Assembly: GCF_002260525.1 (NCBI RefSeq) | Contig: NZ_MRYI01000019.1 | Location: forward strand, 62,001 to 126,000 | Direction: 5' to 3' | DNA from: Hahella sp. CCB-MM4 | GTDB lineage: Bacteria > Pseudomonadota > Gammaproteobacteria > Pseudomonadales > Oleiphilaceae | DNA: 64,000 bases | Shown: one piece after another, positions 7,458-15,182 of the stretch | Position numbering within the stretch: position 1 is the first letter of the stretch | Layout: the number at the start of each line of letters is the position of its first letter | Program-made: the position numbers and the translations under genes | The notes under the pieces: model-generated | What the model saw: only the letters and a program-made list of their open reading frames with translations | Told to the model about the DNA's origin: nothing | The model's database searches: none

Positions 7458-8511
7458 TACTCTTGGCCTGGCGCCTGTAGTCTCCCGGTGTGTTCCCGGT
7501 CCAGCTCCGGTAGGCCCGGGTAAAACTGGCCTGATCACTGAACCCCAGTTTACGGGCAATGTCCTCCAGGGGAACCGGTGTTTCTGCCAAATAAAGATCC
7601 GCGTAGCTGCGGCGTATTTCATTGTGCATTTCACGAAACGATGTACCGGCGTGGGACAGGTGATTGCGTAAATTGCGCGCACTCATATTAAGTTGCTGGG
7701 CGGTCCGCTCCAAAGTCGCTCTGCCGGGTGACTTCAGAATATATTCCCGCACCTGGATGGCAATTTCGCTGCTTTCCTTTCTTTCCCTACTTTCATTTCT
7801 TTCTCTGCTTTCACTTCTTTCTCTGCCGATGGAGGCATTCTCGCGACAGCGTTCCTTGGCCAGGGAGTAGGCAACCCGGTGATGGTCTACCTGGCTGTGA
7901 CGTCCAATGAGTGGAAGAGTGACCTGATTGTATTCGCTGCCAAACTGCCAATCGGCATCAGGTGCGATGGCATGCCAGGCGTCGCCGTCCAGTTCACTGT
8001 CAAAATCAAACTCGAATCTCATGTTGCGGGAGATTTGAGAGGCGACAGTGTAGATGCTGCCCATGTAAATCTTGGCAAGAAAAGGTCGTGCTTTGCCCAT
8101 CTTCCAGGTGTCGTGCAATCGGATTCGGGCGTCGGTGCCAACAATGCTGAATTCCATGTCTATGAGAGGCAGGCAAACCCGCAGGTGCTCAACGACCATC
8201 TCGACGAGTTTGTAGTAATCGTCCCTGCTCAGCAGTACGTATCCAAACAGCCCGTGGGCAATCAGATCCAGTTGTTGTCCGAACTGGAACGCGGCTCGTT
8301 CATCCGCTACCAGCCATTCTGCATGTTCAAGAACCCTGATAACCTGATTAACTGACAGGAATGCATCGGGGTTGTTGAGAGTATCAGCGTCTACCTCGCT
8401 GTTGGACAGGAGTACATCAGCGCTTACACCTTTTGATTCCATGAAACGCAGAAATCGGCGTGCATACCTCGTGGAAACGAGAGGAACATCATAGGTTAAA
8501 GCGTTAGTCAT
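7447..8511 (-). CDS. AraC-family regulator, OruR/ArgR-like domain layout
   Basis: 354 residues. The N-terminal 200 residues match the arabinose-binding-like domain of OruR/ArgR-type regulators, and the last 100 hold two helix-turn-helix motifs ending in the AraC signature IARKLGFSDQASFTRAYRSW (about residues 317-336). Between them, about residues 229-247, lies a charged stretch with the hexapeptides ESRERN and ESRERK, encoded by three 18-bp DNA repeats; this linker is probably disordered and specific to this strain or lineage. Ribosome binding is weak. The gene faces away from the exported choice-of-anchor-D gene 380 bp upstream, but no target operon is obvious. Confidence 0.85.
   Translation of the reverse strand: MTNALTYDVPLVSTRYARRFLRFMESKGVSADVLLSNSEVDADTLNNPDAFLSVNQVIRVLEHAEWLVADERAAFQFGQQLDLIAHGLFGYVLLSRDDYYKLVEMVVEHLRVCLPLIDMEFSIVGTDARIRLHDTWKMGKARPFLAKIYMGSIYTVASQISRNMRFEFDFDSELDGDAWHAIAPDADWQFGSEYNQVTLPLIGRHSQVDHHRVAYSLAKERCRENASIGRERSESRERNESRERKESSEIAIQVREYILKSPGRATLERTAQQLNMSARNLRNHLSHAGTSFREMHNEIRRSYADLYLAETPVPLEDIARKLGFSDQASFTRAYRSWTGNTPGDYRRQAKSTAH
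7772..7825. repeat. Three-copy 18-bp repeat inside the AraC gene
   Basis: Units CTTTCCTTTCTTTCCCTA (7772-7789), CTTTCATTTCTTTCTCTG (7790-7807) and CTTTCACTTCTTTCTCTG (7808-7825). The period is a multiple of three so the reading frame is kept, giving a Glu/Arg/Ser-rich linker between the ligand and DNA-binding domains. Confidence 0.9.
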
Positions 8512-8894
8512 AATTCCGTTTTCAATAAGTCCTGGTTACTGGGGGCGTTATGCAATACCGGAAGCCGGTATGATTATTTTTATGGTACCCATGGCCAGAT
8601 TCTAGTGCCCCGACTCTTCAATTGGAAAGGACTCTGTCGATTTTTTCATTTTTAAAATTTGATCAATTTCACGAAACCGGAGATCAGTCCCACAGGTTTC
8701 CGTTTTTAACAAAACCCCTGCCGTTTAAGTCAATGACCACAACCTTTGCCTGTCGGCTTAATAGTGGCACTGGTCTGGTTACTTCAATACAAAATCTTGT
8801 GTCTGTTTGTGGCACCCATAGCAAGGCACGCAGCAGATGGCATGTCGTATCGCTACCTGTGTTTCATAAAAAAATAGAAAAGAGAGGATGAAAC
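8512..8894. other. Divergent intergenic region, no gene called
   Basis: 383 bp between the divergent AraC regulator and the exported choice-of-anchor-D protein. It is AT-richer than its neighbours and must hold both promoters. A short plus-strand open frame exists (8622-8891) but has no ribosome binding site and no recognisable protein features. The ribosome binding site AGAGAGG for the next gene is at its right edge. Confidence 0.4.
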
Positions 8895-10706
8895 ATGAAC
8901 CATACAGCAACTCCCTTCCCAAGGAATCGATTACGAGCGGCAATAGCCGGCGTCGTCTTGATGACGGCACATGGTGCAGCCAATGCCGATCCCGTTTCAC
9001 TGGTTCTGCAAATGCAGTGTCCGTTCCCGTTGATTGGCGATCAGCCCATCCTCGCGACCATTAATGCGGACTATCCGGCAGAAGTTAAAGTGGGCGAGAG
9101 TCTGGGTCCTATCACGGTCAGCACGATTACCCGGGTTAACGATACCTCTCGACAGGGGCTGTCGCTCATGCAGGCTAAGACTGTGACCGGCGAGGCTACC
9201 AGTATTACAACGATTTCCACCGTTAATCGTGATATTCCAAATGAAGTGCTTCTGACGATTGAGCCAACTGCGGTGCCAGAAGTCACCGGAGACTTTGATG
9301 TGCCGGCCGTAGGTGATGCGCCGGCGGTTGATTTTACCCTGGCGGATGTGGGCACGGCCAAACTCACGATTGATGATCTGGTTCTTGATCTGGTTAATCT
9401 GAAAAGTGACGGTACTCCCGCGAATCCTCCGATTGGCGAGTTCACCTCTGACTGTACTGTCGAGGAAGGGCAGAATAATGTACTTCACACGTTTGAGATC
9501 GTCGAAGGCGATGTGAATATTCCTCAGGATATCAGCGTAGATCCGGCTTCTATAGATTTTGGCGATGTACAGCTGGGCATGTCTGAACAGACGGATGTGA
9601 CGGTCAGCAATAAAGGCGGAGATATTCTTGGTATCAATGGTGTGACGCTTTCTGGCGCGGATGCCAGTGAATTTGTCCAAACCAACAACTGTACCACTCT
9701 GGCAGCAGGCGAAAGCTGCAACATCAGTGTCACCTACGCCGCTTCAGAGGAAGGTGCTCAGAATGCTGTCTTGAGCATTGCGTCTGACGATCCTGATACG
9801 CCTAATGTCACGATTGATCTAAGCGGCAATGGATTGGTAGAGCCCGTATCCGATATTGAACTGAGCGCAGAGGAAATCGACTTCGGTGTCATTGAAATCG
9901 GTAACTCAGCCGAACGTACCCTGACGGTGACAAATACCGGCGGTGCCAGTCTGAATGTCACCAGTGTCGCGTTGGCCAATAATGGTGATTTCATTATCAC
10001 CGGTACGGATTGCGACATTGTCGCTCCAGAAGGTAGCTGCTCCGTGACAATGACCTATACTGCCAATTCCTCCGATGCCAGCAGTGATGTCCTGACGATT
10101 GAATCCAACGATCCGGATGAAGCTTCTGTCGCCGTTGCGCTGAGCGGTAGCGGAAGAGACCCGGTGGACAATACATTGCCTATCGTCATGGATGTGGATG
10201 GCAGTACCTATGTGGCTGCATCGGACAACACACTGTCCTTGACCGGCACCATTGACAGCATATTGGACCTGTCCACCGGTATGATCACTGCCGATATGAT
10301 GCTGAATCCTACTAGTGGCACTTTCCATATTTCCCAATTGTTCCGTAAGTTGACTGCCACGGCATACGTTGAGTTTGAACCCGTTGGGCAAACCACCGGA
10401 AGCCTGGTAAACGGTAAACTGACAGCGGACTCCACCGCCTATGTCAAAGTACCGAAAGTCACCGTGAATATCTTCGGATTGCCCATTCCAATTGGCGGAG
10501 GCGACAGCTGCCGCACCATGGATCCGGTGACCTTTACCGTGGCAACTCCTGATGGCGAAATCTTCCAGCCTCTCAATGGCGGAAGACTCGTGGGTAACTA
10601 CGAGCTTCCAGCGCTGGATAACTGTGGATTGCTGACCAGCGTTCTCAGTCAGTTCCTTGCCGGTCCCGGAAACTCTATCGACCTGGACCTGAAGCCGCAG
10701 CAGTGA
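8895..10706 (+). CDS. Exported DUF6801 / choice-of-anchor D domain protein
   Basis: 603 residues with a signal peptide (cleavage near ANA-DP, residue 31). Residues 32-200 resemble the DUF6801 beta-sandwich. Two ASH-type choice-of-anchor D immunoglobulin-like repeats follow at about 215-312 and 325-422; each starts with a phrase such as IDFGDVQLG or IDFGVIEIG and contains a Cys pair (NNCTTLAAGESCN; GTDCDIVAPEGSC). The C-terminal 170 residues form another beta-rich domain with paired Cys. This is probably a secreted or cell-surface structural or adhesive protein. It has its own strong terminator and is followed by the DUF6160 surface protein. Confidence 0.78.
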   Translation: MNHTATPFPRNRLRAAIAGVVLMTAHGAANADPVSLVLQMQCPFPLIGDQPILATINADYPAEVKVGESLGPITVSTITRVNDTSRQGLSLMQAKTVTGEATSITTISTVNRDIPNEVLLTIEPTAVPEVTGDFDVPAVGDAPAVDFTLADVGTAKLTIDDLVLDLVNLKSDGTPANPPIGEFTSDCTVEEGQNNVLHTFEIVEGDVNIPQDISVDPASIDFGDVQLGMSEQTDVTVSNKGGDILGINGVTLSGADASEFVQTNNCTTLAAGESCNISVTYAASEEGAQNAVLSIASDDPDTPNVTIDLSGNGLVEPVSDIELSAEEIDFGVIEIGNSAERTLTVTNTGGASLNVTSVALANNGDFIITGTDCDIVAPEGSCSVTMTYTANSSDASSDVLTIESNDPDEASVAVALSGSGRDPVDNTLPIVMDVDGSTYVAASDNTLSLTGTIDSILDLSTGMITADMMLNPTSGTFHISQLFRKLTATAYVEFEPVGQTTGSLVNGKLTADSTAYVKVPKVTVNIFGLPIPIGGGDSCRTMDPVTFTVATPDGEIFQPLNGGRLVGNYELPALDNCGLLTSVLSQFLAGPGNSIDLDLKPQQ

Positions 10707-10732
10707 AGGAGACTATTTAAGTGTAAGGCCGA

Positions 10733-10780
10733 GGCCGCTCGTTGAGTCCTCCCAGCTCTGTATGAGCGGCCCTTTTTTTC
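10733..10780 (+). terminator. Intrinsic terminator after DUF6801 protein
   Basis: GGCCGCTC (10733-10740) pairs with GAGCGGCC (10764-10771), followed by C and seven T. It lies 26 bp past the stop codon. Confidence 0.88.
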
Positions 10781-10902
10781 AGGAGTGAGAATTCATCAGG
10801 GAATTGCACAGGCAGTTCCTGGGTGACGACGCCACGGGCAAGTGCTGAATTTGGCCGGGCATAATAAAAACTAAGATAAAACAATAGATTGGAGAACAGA
10901 AA

Positions 10903-11529
10903 ATGAAAGGGCTGAGAAAAAGTGTGTTGTTACTGACAGCCGCTGCGGTTTCTTTTACTGCACAGGCCGAACTCAAATCCATTGATGACACTAAATTGGC
11001 GGATGTTACCGGTCAAAGCGGGCTGGTTATTGAAGCCGGATTTGGTTCCATTTCAGGTGTGGATGCCAGCACCGGGGACTTTTATGGCATTGACTGGAGT
11101 GGCGCCGGCATCACGATTGATGCTTTCAAATGGATTGTCGACATCGAAGGCGGTTGGGATCAGGACACCAACCTGGGCGTGAATACCCGCCTGTTGCCTC
11201 TCCAGGACAGTCTGGTTGAAACACCTTATGCTGGTTTTCTGGCTGAAGATATTTCTATTGCCGGTTCGGTGGATATGACCATCGACGCCACCGCTGACCT
11301 GGCCAACGTGATTGGAAACGGCGGCGCGGTGTCTGAAGGCGATGGTGGTATCGGTATTACCTTTGCCAACTCGGATATTAACTTCAGAGTGGGCAATATG
11401 GGCGTGTTCGTTGAAGATTATGACGGCCTTCAGATTGTTGGTCATGAGGTCAGCAGCTTTGGCGGCGTGGAATTGATCGGAATGAATATTGATGGCCTGA
11501 GTCTGGTGGTTCGAGGTAACGGGCTCTAA
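10903..11529 (+). CDS. DUF6160 family exported protein
   Basis: 208 residues with a clean signal peptide (cleavage after AQA, residue 22). The mature N-terminus carries the family motif LADVTGQSGLVIE (about residues 32-44), found in FilA-like putative pilus or filament proteins of Acinetobacter, Marinobacter and related bacteria. The remainder is Gly/Asp-rich beta structure with no cysteine. It is probably a secreted surface-fibre-like component; the function is not experimentally settled for the family as far as I know. Flanked by terminators on both sides, so it is transcribed alone. Confidence 0.75.
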   Translation: MKGLRKSVLLLTAAAVSFTAQAELKSIDDTKLADVTGQSGLVIEAGFGSISGVDASTGDFYGIDWSGAGITIDAFKWIVDIEGGWDQDTNLGVNTRLLPLQDSLVETPYAGFLAEDISIAGSVDMTIDATADLANVIGNGGAVSEGDGGIGITFANSDINFRVGNMGVFVEDYDGLQIVGHEVSSFGGVELIGMNIDGLSLVVRGNGL

Positions 11530-11581
11530 GCAATTCGTTTGAGACTCCTAAGCTTTTTATAAACTCTTTAGTCACCCGTTT

Positions 11582-11613
11582 CCCGATGGATTGTCCGATC
11601 CATCGGGTTTTTT
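11582..11613 (+). terminator. Intrinsic terminator after DUF6160 gene
   Basis: CCCGATGGAT (11582-11591) pairs perfectly with ATCCATCGGG (11598-11607), followed by six T. Confidence 0.93.
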
Positions 11614-11655
11614 CGTTTCAATAGGCCTCTTTAGTTTCTATGGAACAGCTCTATC

Positions 11656-12453
11656 GTGATTGTTGTTCATGCAAGAGATGCCAATATTGATCAGGATAGC
11701 TATCATCACACCATGGATAGTTCATTCTGGATTAAACCGGGTCTTCTGGTATTTTGTGGTGAGGCATTTGATGTGTCTCCTCATGCTCATCATGCTCTAC
11801 AGGTGGTAATTCCTGAGCCCGGAGCCGATCTGTCGTGCCGATTTGAAAACAGTGTAGTCAGTGGAGGGGTGGTGATAGCGGCGGCCGTCACTCATGAACT
11901 GCGTATGTCAGGAGGCTGGATTATTCTGGTCGAACCGCAGAGCCGGCTGGGCCGTAAACTATCAACCTTTTTGGCGACAATGCCCTATAAGCCTGTCAAT
12001 GATTCCCTTGTTGAGATGTCGCGTTCTAAAGATCCGATGCTCAATCTGGATAGCTTTTTCAGGTTTCTGGATTTGAAGCAAGATGAGATAGCCGAAGAGT
12101 TAAGGTCAGATCATTCGCTGGACTCCCGATTGCAAAAATTGCTGTCCCGGTTGGATGCCTGTTTCCAGGGGGAGTGTCTGAAACCTTCCCATTGGCGCGC
12201 TTCGGAAATTGCCGGTGAACTGGCGCTATCCGAGAGCCGCTTCCTGCATCTGTTTCGCGAACAAATGGGAGTTGCATGGCGTCCTTATCTGCTATGGAGA
12301 AGGTTGATCTGTGCTGTGCAGGCTATGCGGCTAGGAGCAACGGCAACAGAAGCGGCCTATAAAGCAGGGTTTTCCGATAGCGCGCATTTGAGCCGCAACT
12401 TCCGTCGACATTTCGGAATCAATATTCGCGAAGCGACCCGCATGTTTTCCTGA
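11656..12453 (+). CDS. AraC-family transcriptional regulator
   Basis: 265 residues from a GTG start. The C-terminal 90 residues carry two helix-turn-helix motifs: ASEIAGELALSESRFLHLFR (about 182-201) and the signature EAAYKAGFSDSAHLSRNFRR (about 235-254). The N-terminal part begins with a cupin-like segment (HAHHALQVVI) that may sense a ligand. The GTG has no strong ribosome binding site and the next in-frame Met (20 codons later) is an alternative. It lies between a terminator and a short tandem array and is transcribed toward the transglutaminase-like gene; no target is evident. Confidence 0.82.
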   Translation: MIVVHARDANIDQDSYHHTMDSSFWIKPGLLVFCGEAFDVSPHAHHALQVVIPEPGADLSCRFENSVVSGGVVIAAAVTHELRMSGGWIILVEPQSRLGRKLSTFLATMPYKPVNDSLVEMSRSKDPMLNLDSFFRFLDLKQDEIAEELRSDHSLDSRLQKLLSRLDACFQGECLKPSHWRASEIAGELALSESRFLHLFREQMGVAWRPYLLWRRLICAVQAMRLGATATEAAYKAGFSDSAHLSRNFRRHFGINIREATRMFS

Positions 12454-12494
12454 AAGCGCCAATTTCTCTAGTGAGAAGCCCAATGTCTTGTGAT

Positions 12495-12564
12495 AAACCT
12501 GGTCTCCTGAAAACAGCTGGTCTCCTGAAAACAGCTGGTCTCCTGAAAACACCTGGTATCCAGA
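12495..12564. repeat. 18-bp tandem repeat, about four copies
   Basis: A 16-bp partial copy (12495-12510), two identical units AAACAGCTGGTCTCCTGA (12511-12528 and 12529-12546) and a diverged unit AAACACCTGGTATCCAGA (12547-12564). It begins about 40 bp after the AraC stop codon and lies upstream of the transglutaminase gene. Read on the minus strand it would encode a repeated Phe-Ser-Gly-Asp-Gln-Leu hexapeptide, but no convincing gene is there. Confidence 0.92.
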
Positions 12565-12644
12565 GAAGAGAATAGCCGGTTTATTCAATTCACTCATTCC
12601 AGAAAGACTTATTCTCTAGCTTGATTATCCAACCGGAGAAAGAC

Positions 12645-13397
12645 ATGAACCTGGACGACAGAGAGTATTTAATACCAACGCGAATGCTGGACTATCAGCA
12701 TCCACAGATGCAGAAGCTGGTGGAGGGGAGAGGTTGGAGAAAGCTGGCGCCGTTCGACGCCATTGGTGCAATATATGCCTTTGTCCGGGATGAGATTCGA
12801 TTTGGCTACAATAGGGACGACAGCATACCTGCCAGCGCAGTATTAACGGATGGATATGGCCAATGTAATACCAAGGGCACCTTACTGATGGCGTTGCTGA
12901 GGGCAGTGGGTATTCCGGCTCGAATTCACGGTTTCACCATATATAACGAACTGCAAAGAGGGGCGATCCCAAATTATTTGATGCCTTTGGCTCCTGAGCG
13001 AATTATCCATAGCTGGGTGGAAGTGCTGCTGGAAAAACAGTGGATTAACCTGGAGGGCTATATTATTGACCGGGACTATCTTGACCAGGTGCAGCGGACA
13101 TTCGCAGACCAATGTGATGAGTTCAGTGGCTATGGAGTCGCCACAACATGCCTGAAGCGCCCTCAGGTAGACTGGTCTGGAAAAGATACTTATATCCAGA
13201 AAGAGGGGATCGCAGATGATTATGGTGTGTTTGCACAGCCTGATGAGTTTTATCAAAAATATGGTAGTAATCTGTCAGGTTTGAAGCGGCGGCTGTTTCG
13301 CTATCTGCTGCGCCATCTATTGAACTGGAATGTGGATAGGATACGCCGAAAGGGCCTGCCGGTTAGAAAGACAACATCTATAGGGAGTACACATTGA
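12645..13397 (+). CDS. Transglutaminase-like cysteine protease-fold protein
   Basis: About 250 residues. The catalytic cysteine lies in LTDGYGQCNTKGTLLMALLR (C74) followed by GIPARIHGF, and the catalytic histidine in IIHSWVEVLL (H122), with NLEGYIID supplying the acidic third residue; this is the classic order of the transglutaminase core (PF01841). No signal peptide is seen, so a cytosolic protease, amidase or transglutaminase role is likely. The ATG at 12645 has GGAG 8 bases upstream and is preferred over an in-frame TTG at 12621. Its stop overlaps the start of the next membrane-protein gene by four bases, showing translational coupling. Confidence 0.82.
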   Translation: MNLDDREYLIPTRMLDYQHPQMQKLVEGRGWRKLAPFDAIGAIYAFVRDEIRFGYNRDDSIPASAVLTDGYGQCNTKGTLLMALLRAVGIPARIHGFTIYNELQRGAIPNYLMPLAPERIIHSWVEVLLEKQWINLEGYIIDRDYLDQVQRTFADQCDEFSGYGVATTCLKRPQVDWSGKDTYIQKEGIADDYGVFAQPDEFYQKYGSNLSGLKRRLFRYLLRHLLNWNVDRIRRKGLPVRKTTSIGSTH

Positions 13398-13807
13398 TAG
13401 CAAAGATTCTGATGATCGCCAGTGCAGGCGTTATTCTGTTATTGGGGGCGATACACCTGTTGTATACGTTTTTCGGTAGTAAATTTGACCCCCGGGATAA
13501 TGCACTTAAGGCGGGGATGGAACAGGTCGCACCGGTGATTACACGTCAAACGACGATGTGGAGGGCCTGGATTGGCTTTAATGCGAGCCATAGTATGGGA
13601 GGCATCTTGTTTGGTTTGATATACGGGTATCTGTCACTGTATTACGACACCCTGTTATTTCAATCGTCCTTTTTACTCGCCACGGGCCTGGCGATGCTGA
13701 TCGGATTACTGGCTCTGGCGAAGCGTTACTGGTTCCGGATTCCCTTCACCGGCATCAGTATTTCACTGGCTTTATACATTGCCGGAATCATTATCGCATT
13801 GGCTTGA
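13394..13807 (+). CDS. Four-helix membrane protein, LIC_13387-like
   Basis: 137 residues from a TTG start that overlaps the transglutaminase stop (TTGA). Four membrane helices are predicted (about 4-24, 52-78, 83-107 and 112-136), with a conserved soluble segment between the first two (FDPRDNALKAGMEQ) and an FNASHSMGGILFG motif. It matches a family of small uncharacterised membrane proteins often named LIC_13387-like. Coupling with the protease-like gene suggests a functional pair, but no role is known. A strong terminator follows. Confidence 0.72.
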   Translation: MIAKILMIASAGVILLLGAIHLLYTFFGSKFDPRDNALKAGMEQVAPVITRQTTMWRAWIGFNASHSMGGILFGLIYGYLSLYYDTLLFQSSFLLATGLAMLIGLLALAKRYWFRIPFTGISISLALYIAGIIIALA

Positions 13808-13833
13808 GCCAGGACAGAGACTGTAGATTCTTT

Positions 13834-13865
13834 AGAGCGTGTGGGTATACCCACACGCTCTTTTT
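13834..13865 (+). terminator. Intrinsic terminator after membrane protein gene
   Basis: AGAGCGTGTGGGTA (13834-13847) pairs perfectly with its complement through 13861, a self-complementary stem, followed by TTTTT. It ends the transglutaminase/membrane-protein operon. Confidence 0.93.
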
Positions 13866-13901
13866 GTTCTCGCCTTTTGTTCACATAGCGCCATTCTACT
13901 C

Positions 13902-14888
13902 TTAACGCCAAGTACAACCGGAGGCGGGAGTGTCCATGACGATAGTTGAGTAGTGGTAGGAATAGTCCCCGTCAATCGGTTGTGTACCGTCATGACCCGC
14001 TTCAGGCCCGATAATATAGGTTTCGGATTTGGGCAGTCCGGCATCGGCATAAGCAGCGATATCAGTATCTGCATTGCCGTAAGCTCGCACAATGTCCAGG
14101 TTTACATCGTTGAGCAAATAGCGGATGTAGTCAGTTTTATACGCTTGGGTTTGCGGTGAAAGCGGATTTTCAGCATTGCTGTCTGTCCGCAAATGCCATT
14201 GGAATAACCCTTTGGAGTTGAACCACTGACGTGTGGTTTTGGCCATCCAGTACTGACGGCCAGTCAGATAAATAATCTGGTAACCTTTCTCGACATAGTC
14301 CCAGACGACCTCTGAGGCATAAGCGTGCATTTGGGCCGTATCGATGCCCAGATAGTCTCCCACCGCTTCAAAATCATTCAAGGTCAGGGTTCCGTCAATA
14401 TCAAACAGCACCGCTTTACGGCCAGGCTGTACAACCGTCAGGTAGCCCGTGGCTTCAGACAGATCGCCTTCCACGACCATGCGGATCTGATAGTCACCCT
14501 CAGGCTTGTTGACATCCACATAGATTTTGCCGTCACCGTTGGTGCGGTATTCACCCAGATATTCCCAGTTGGTCATGCCTGAACCGTAGATATAAACGTG
14601 AATATCTTCGTCTTCCAGATCCTTGTGATAAATACTGGAGTAGTCGAACTTTCCGATCACGGTGGTCGACGTGCCTGCTTTGACAATTTGGTCATGGACC
14701 ATGTGAAAGGGACGGTGGAAGCTGGATAACCAGCGGCTACCCCAATGGCGGAAGGATTTTTGGGAGGGGCCCGCCAGAGAGGGGGAGTTCACTACGCTGT
14801 TGTAGTCCGGACAGTATTCTGCAGAGGAGGTTCCGCTCAGGCTGGTGGCCAGTACTCCGCAGGCAACCAGTGAAAGTGCTTTGTTCAT
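13902..14888 (-). CDS. Secreted lipin-like (LNS2) HAD phosphatase
   Basis: 328 residues with a signal peptide (cleavage after SSA, about residue 23). Residues 65-155 look like a beta-sandwich, and the C-terminal half is a HAD-like phosphatase of the lipin/Nir LNS2 type: DIDGTLTLND with the nucleophile D163 and acid/base D165, then IIYLTGRQ (motif II) and GNADTDIAAY (motif IV). Lipins dephosphorylate phosphatidic acid to diacylglycerol; LNS2 modules in Nir proteins bind phosphatidic acid. Substrate here is inferred only. The Cys pair near each end of the mature protein fits a periplasmic or extracellular location. It stands alone and converges with the membrane-protein operon. Confidence 0.8.
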   Translation of the reverse strand: MNKALSLVACGVLATSLSGTSSAEYCPDYNSVVNSPSLAGPSQKSFRHWGSRWLSSFHRPFHMVHDQIVKAGTSTTVIGKFDYSSIYHKDLEDEDIHVYIYGSGMTNWEYLGEYRTNGDGKIYVDVNKPEGDYQIRMVVEGDLSEATGYLTVVQPGRKAVLFDIDGTLTLNDFEAVGDYLGIDTAQMHAYASEVVWDYVEKGYQIIYLTGRQYWMAKTTRQWFNSKGLFQWHLRTDSNAENPLSPQTQAYKTDYIRYLLNDVNLDIVRAYGNADTDIAAYADAGLPKSETYIIGPEAGHDGTQPIDGDYSYHYSTIVMDTPASGCTWR

Positions 14889-15093
14889 TCGATATATCCT
14901 TGCCTGGTCTCATTGTTTTTATGGTTAATCGGCAAAGCCAATTTAACCTTGTTCAGTGATGAAAGAATGTGAAAAAGACCGGATTTTTACAGGAACATGT
15001 GAAATTTGGATGAAACCCTGAACTCTTAAGGTTAACTGCCGGGCGGCGTTGGATAAATCGTGATTAAGGGATAGGAATTATGGGTGGGTCTTT

Positions 15094-15128
15094 AGGGGCA
15101 AGGGGCAAGGGGCAAGGGGCAAGGGGCA
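15094..15128. repeat. Five-copy 7-bp repeat AGGGGCA
   Basis: Five perfect copies of AGGGGCA and a partial sixth, in the gap upstream of the lipin-like gene and downstream of the convergent-free orphan gene. Perfect copies suggest recent slippage. Confidence 0.95.
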
Positions 15129-15182
15129 AGGAGCGGAAAATCCAGGCGAGTCCCGGGACCCGCCTGGAAAGATAAGGATGGA

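Noticed and set aside
8622-8891. Plus-strand open frame of 89 codons upstream of the DUF6801 gene
   Set aside because: No ribosome binding site, irregular composition and no recognisable family; lies in a promoter region.
12331-12597. Minus-strand open frame across the 18-bp array
   Set aside because: It is antisense to the AraC gene and its repeat peptide follows from the DNA repeat; no start signal is seen.
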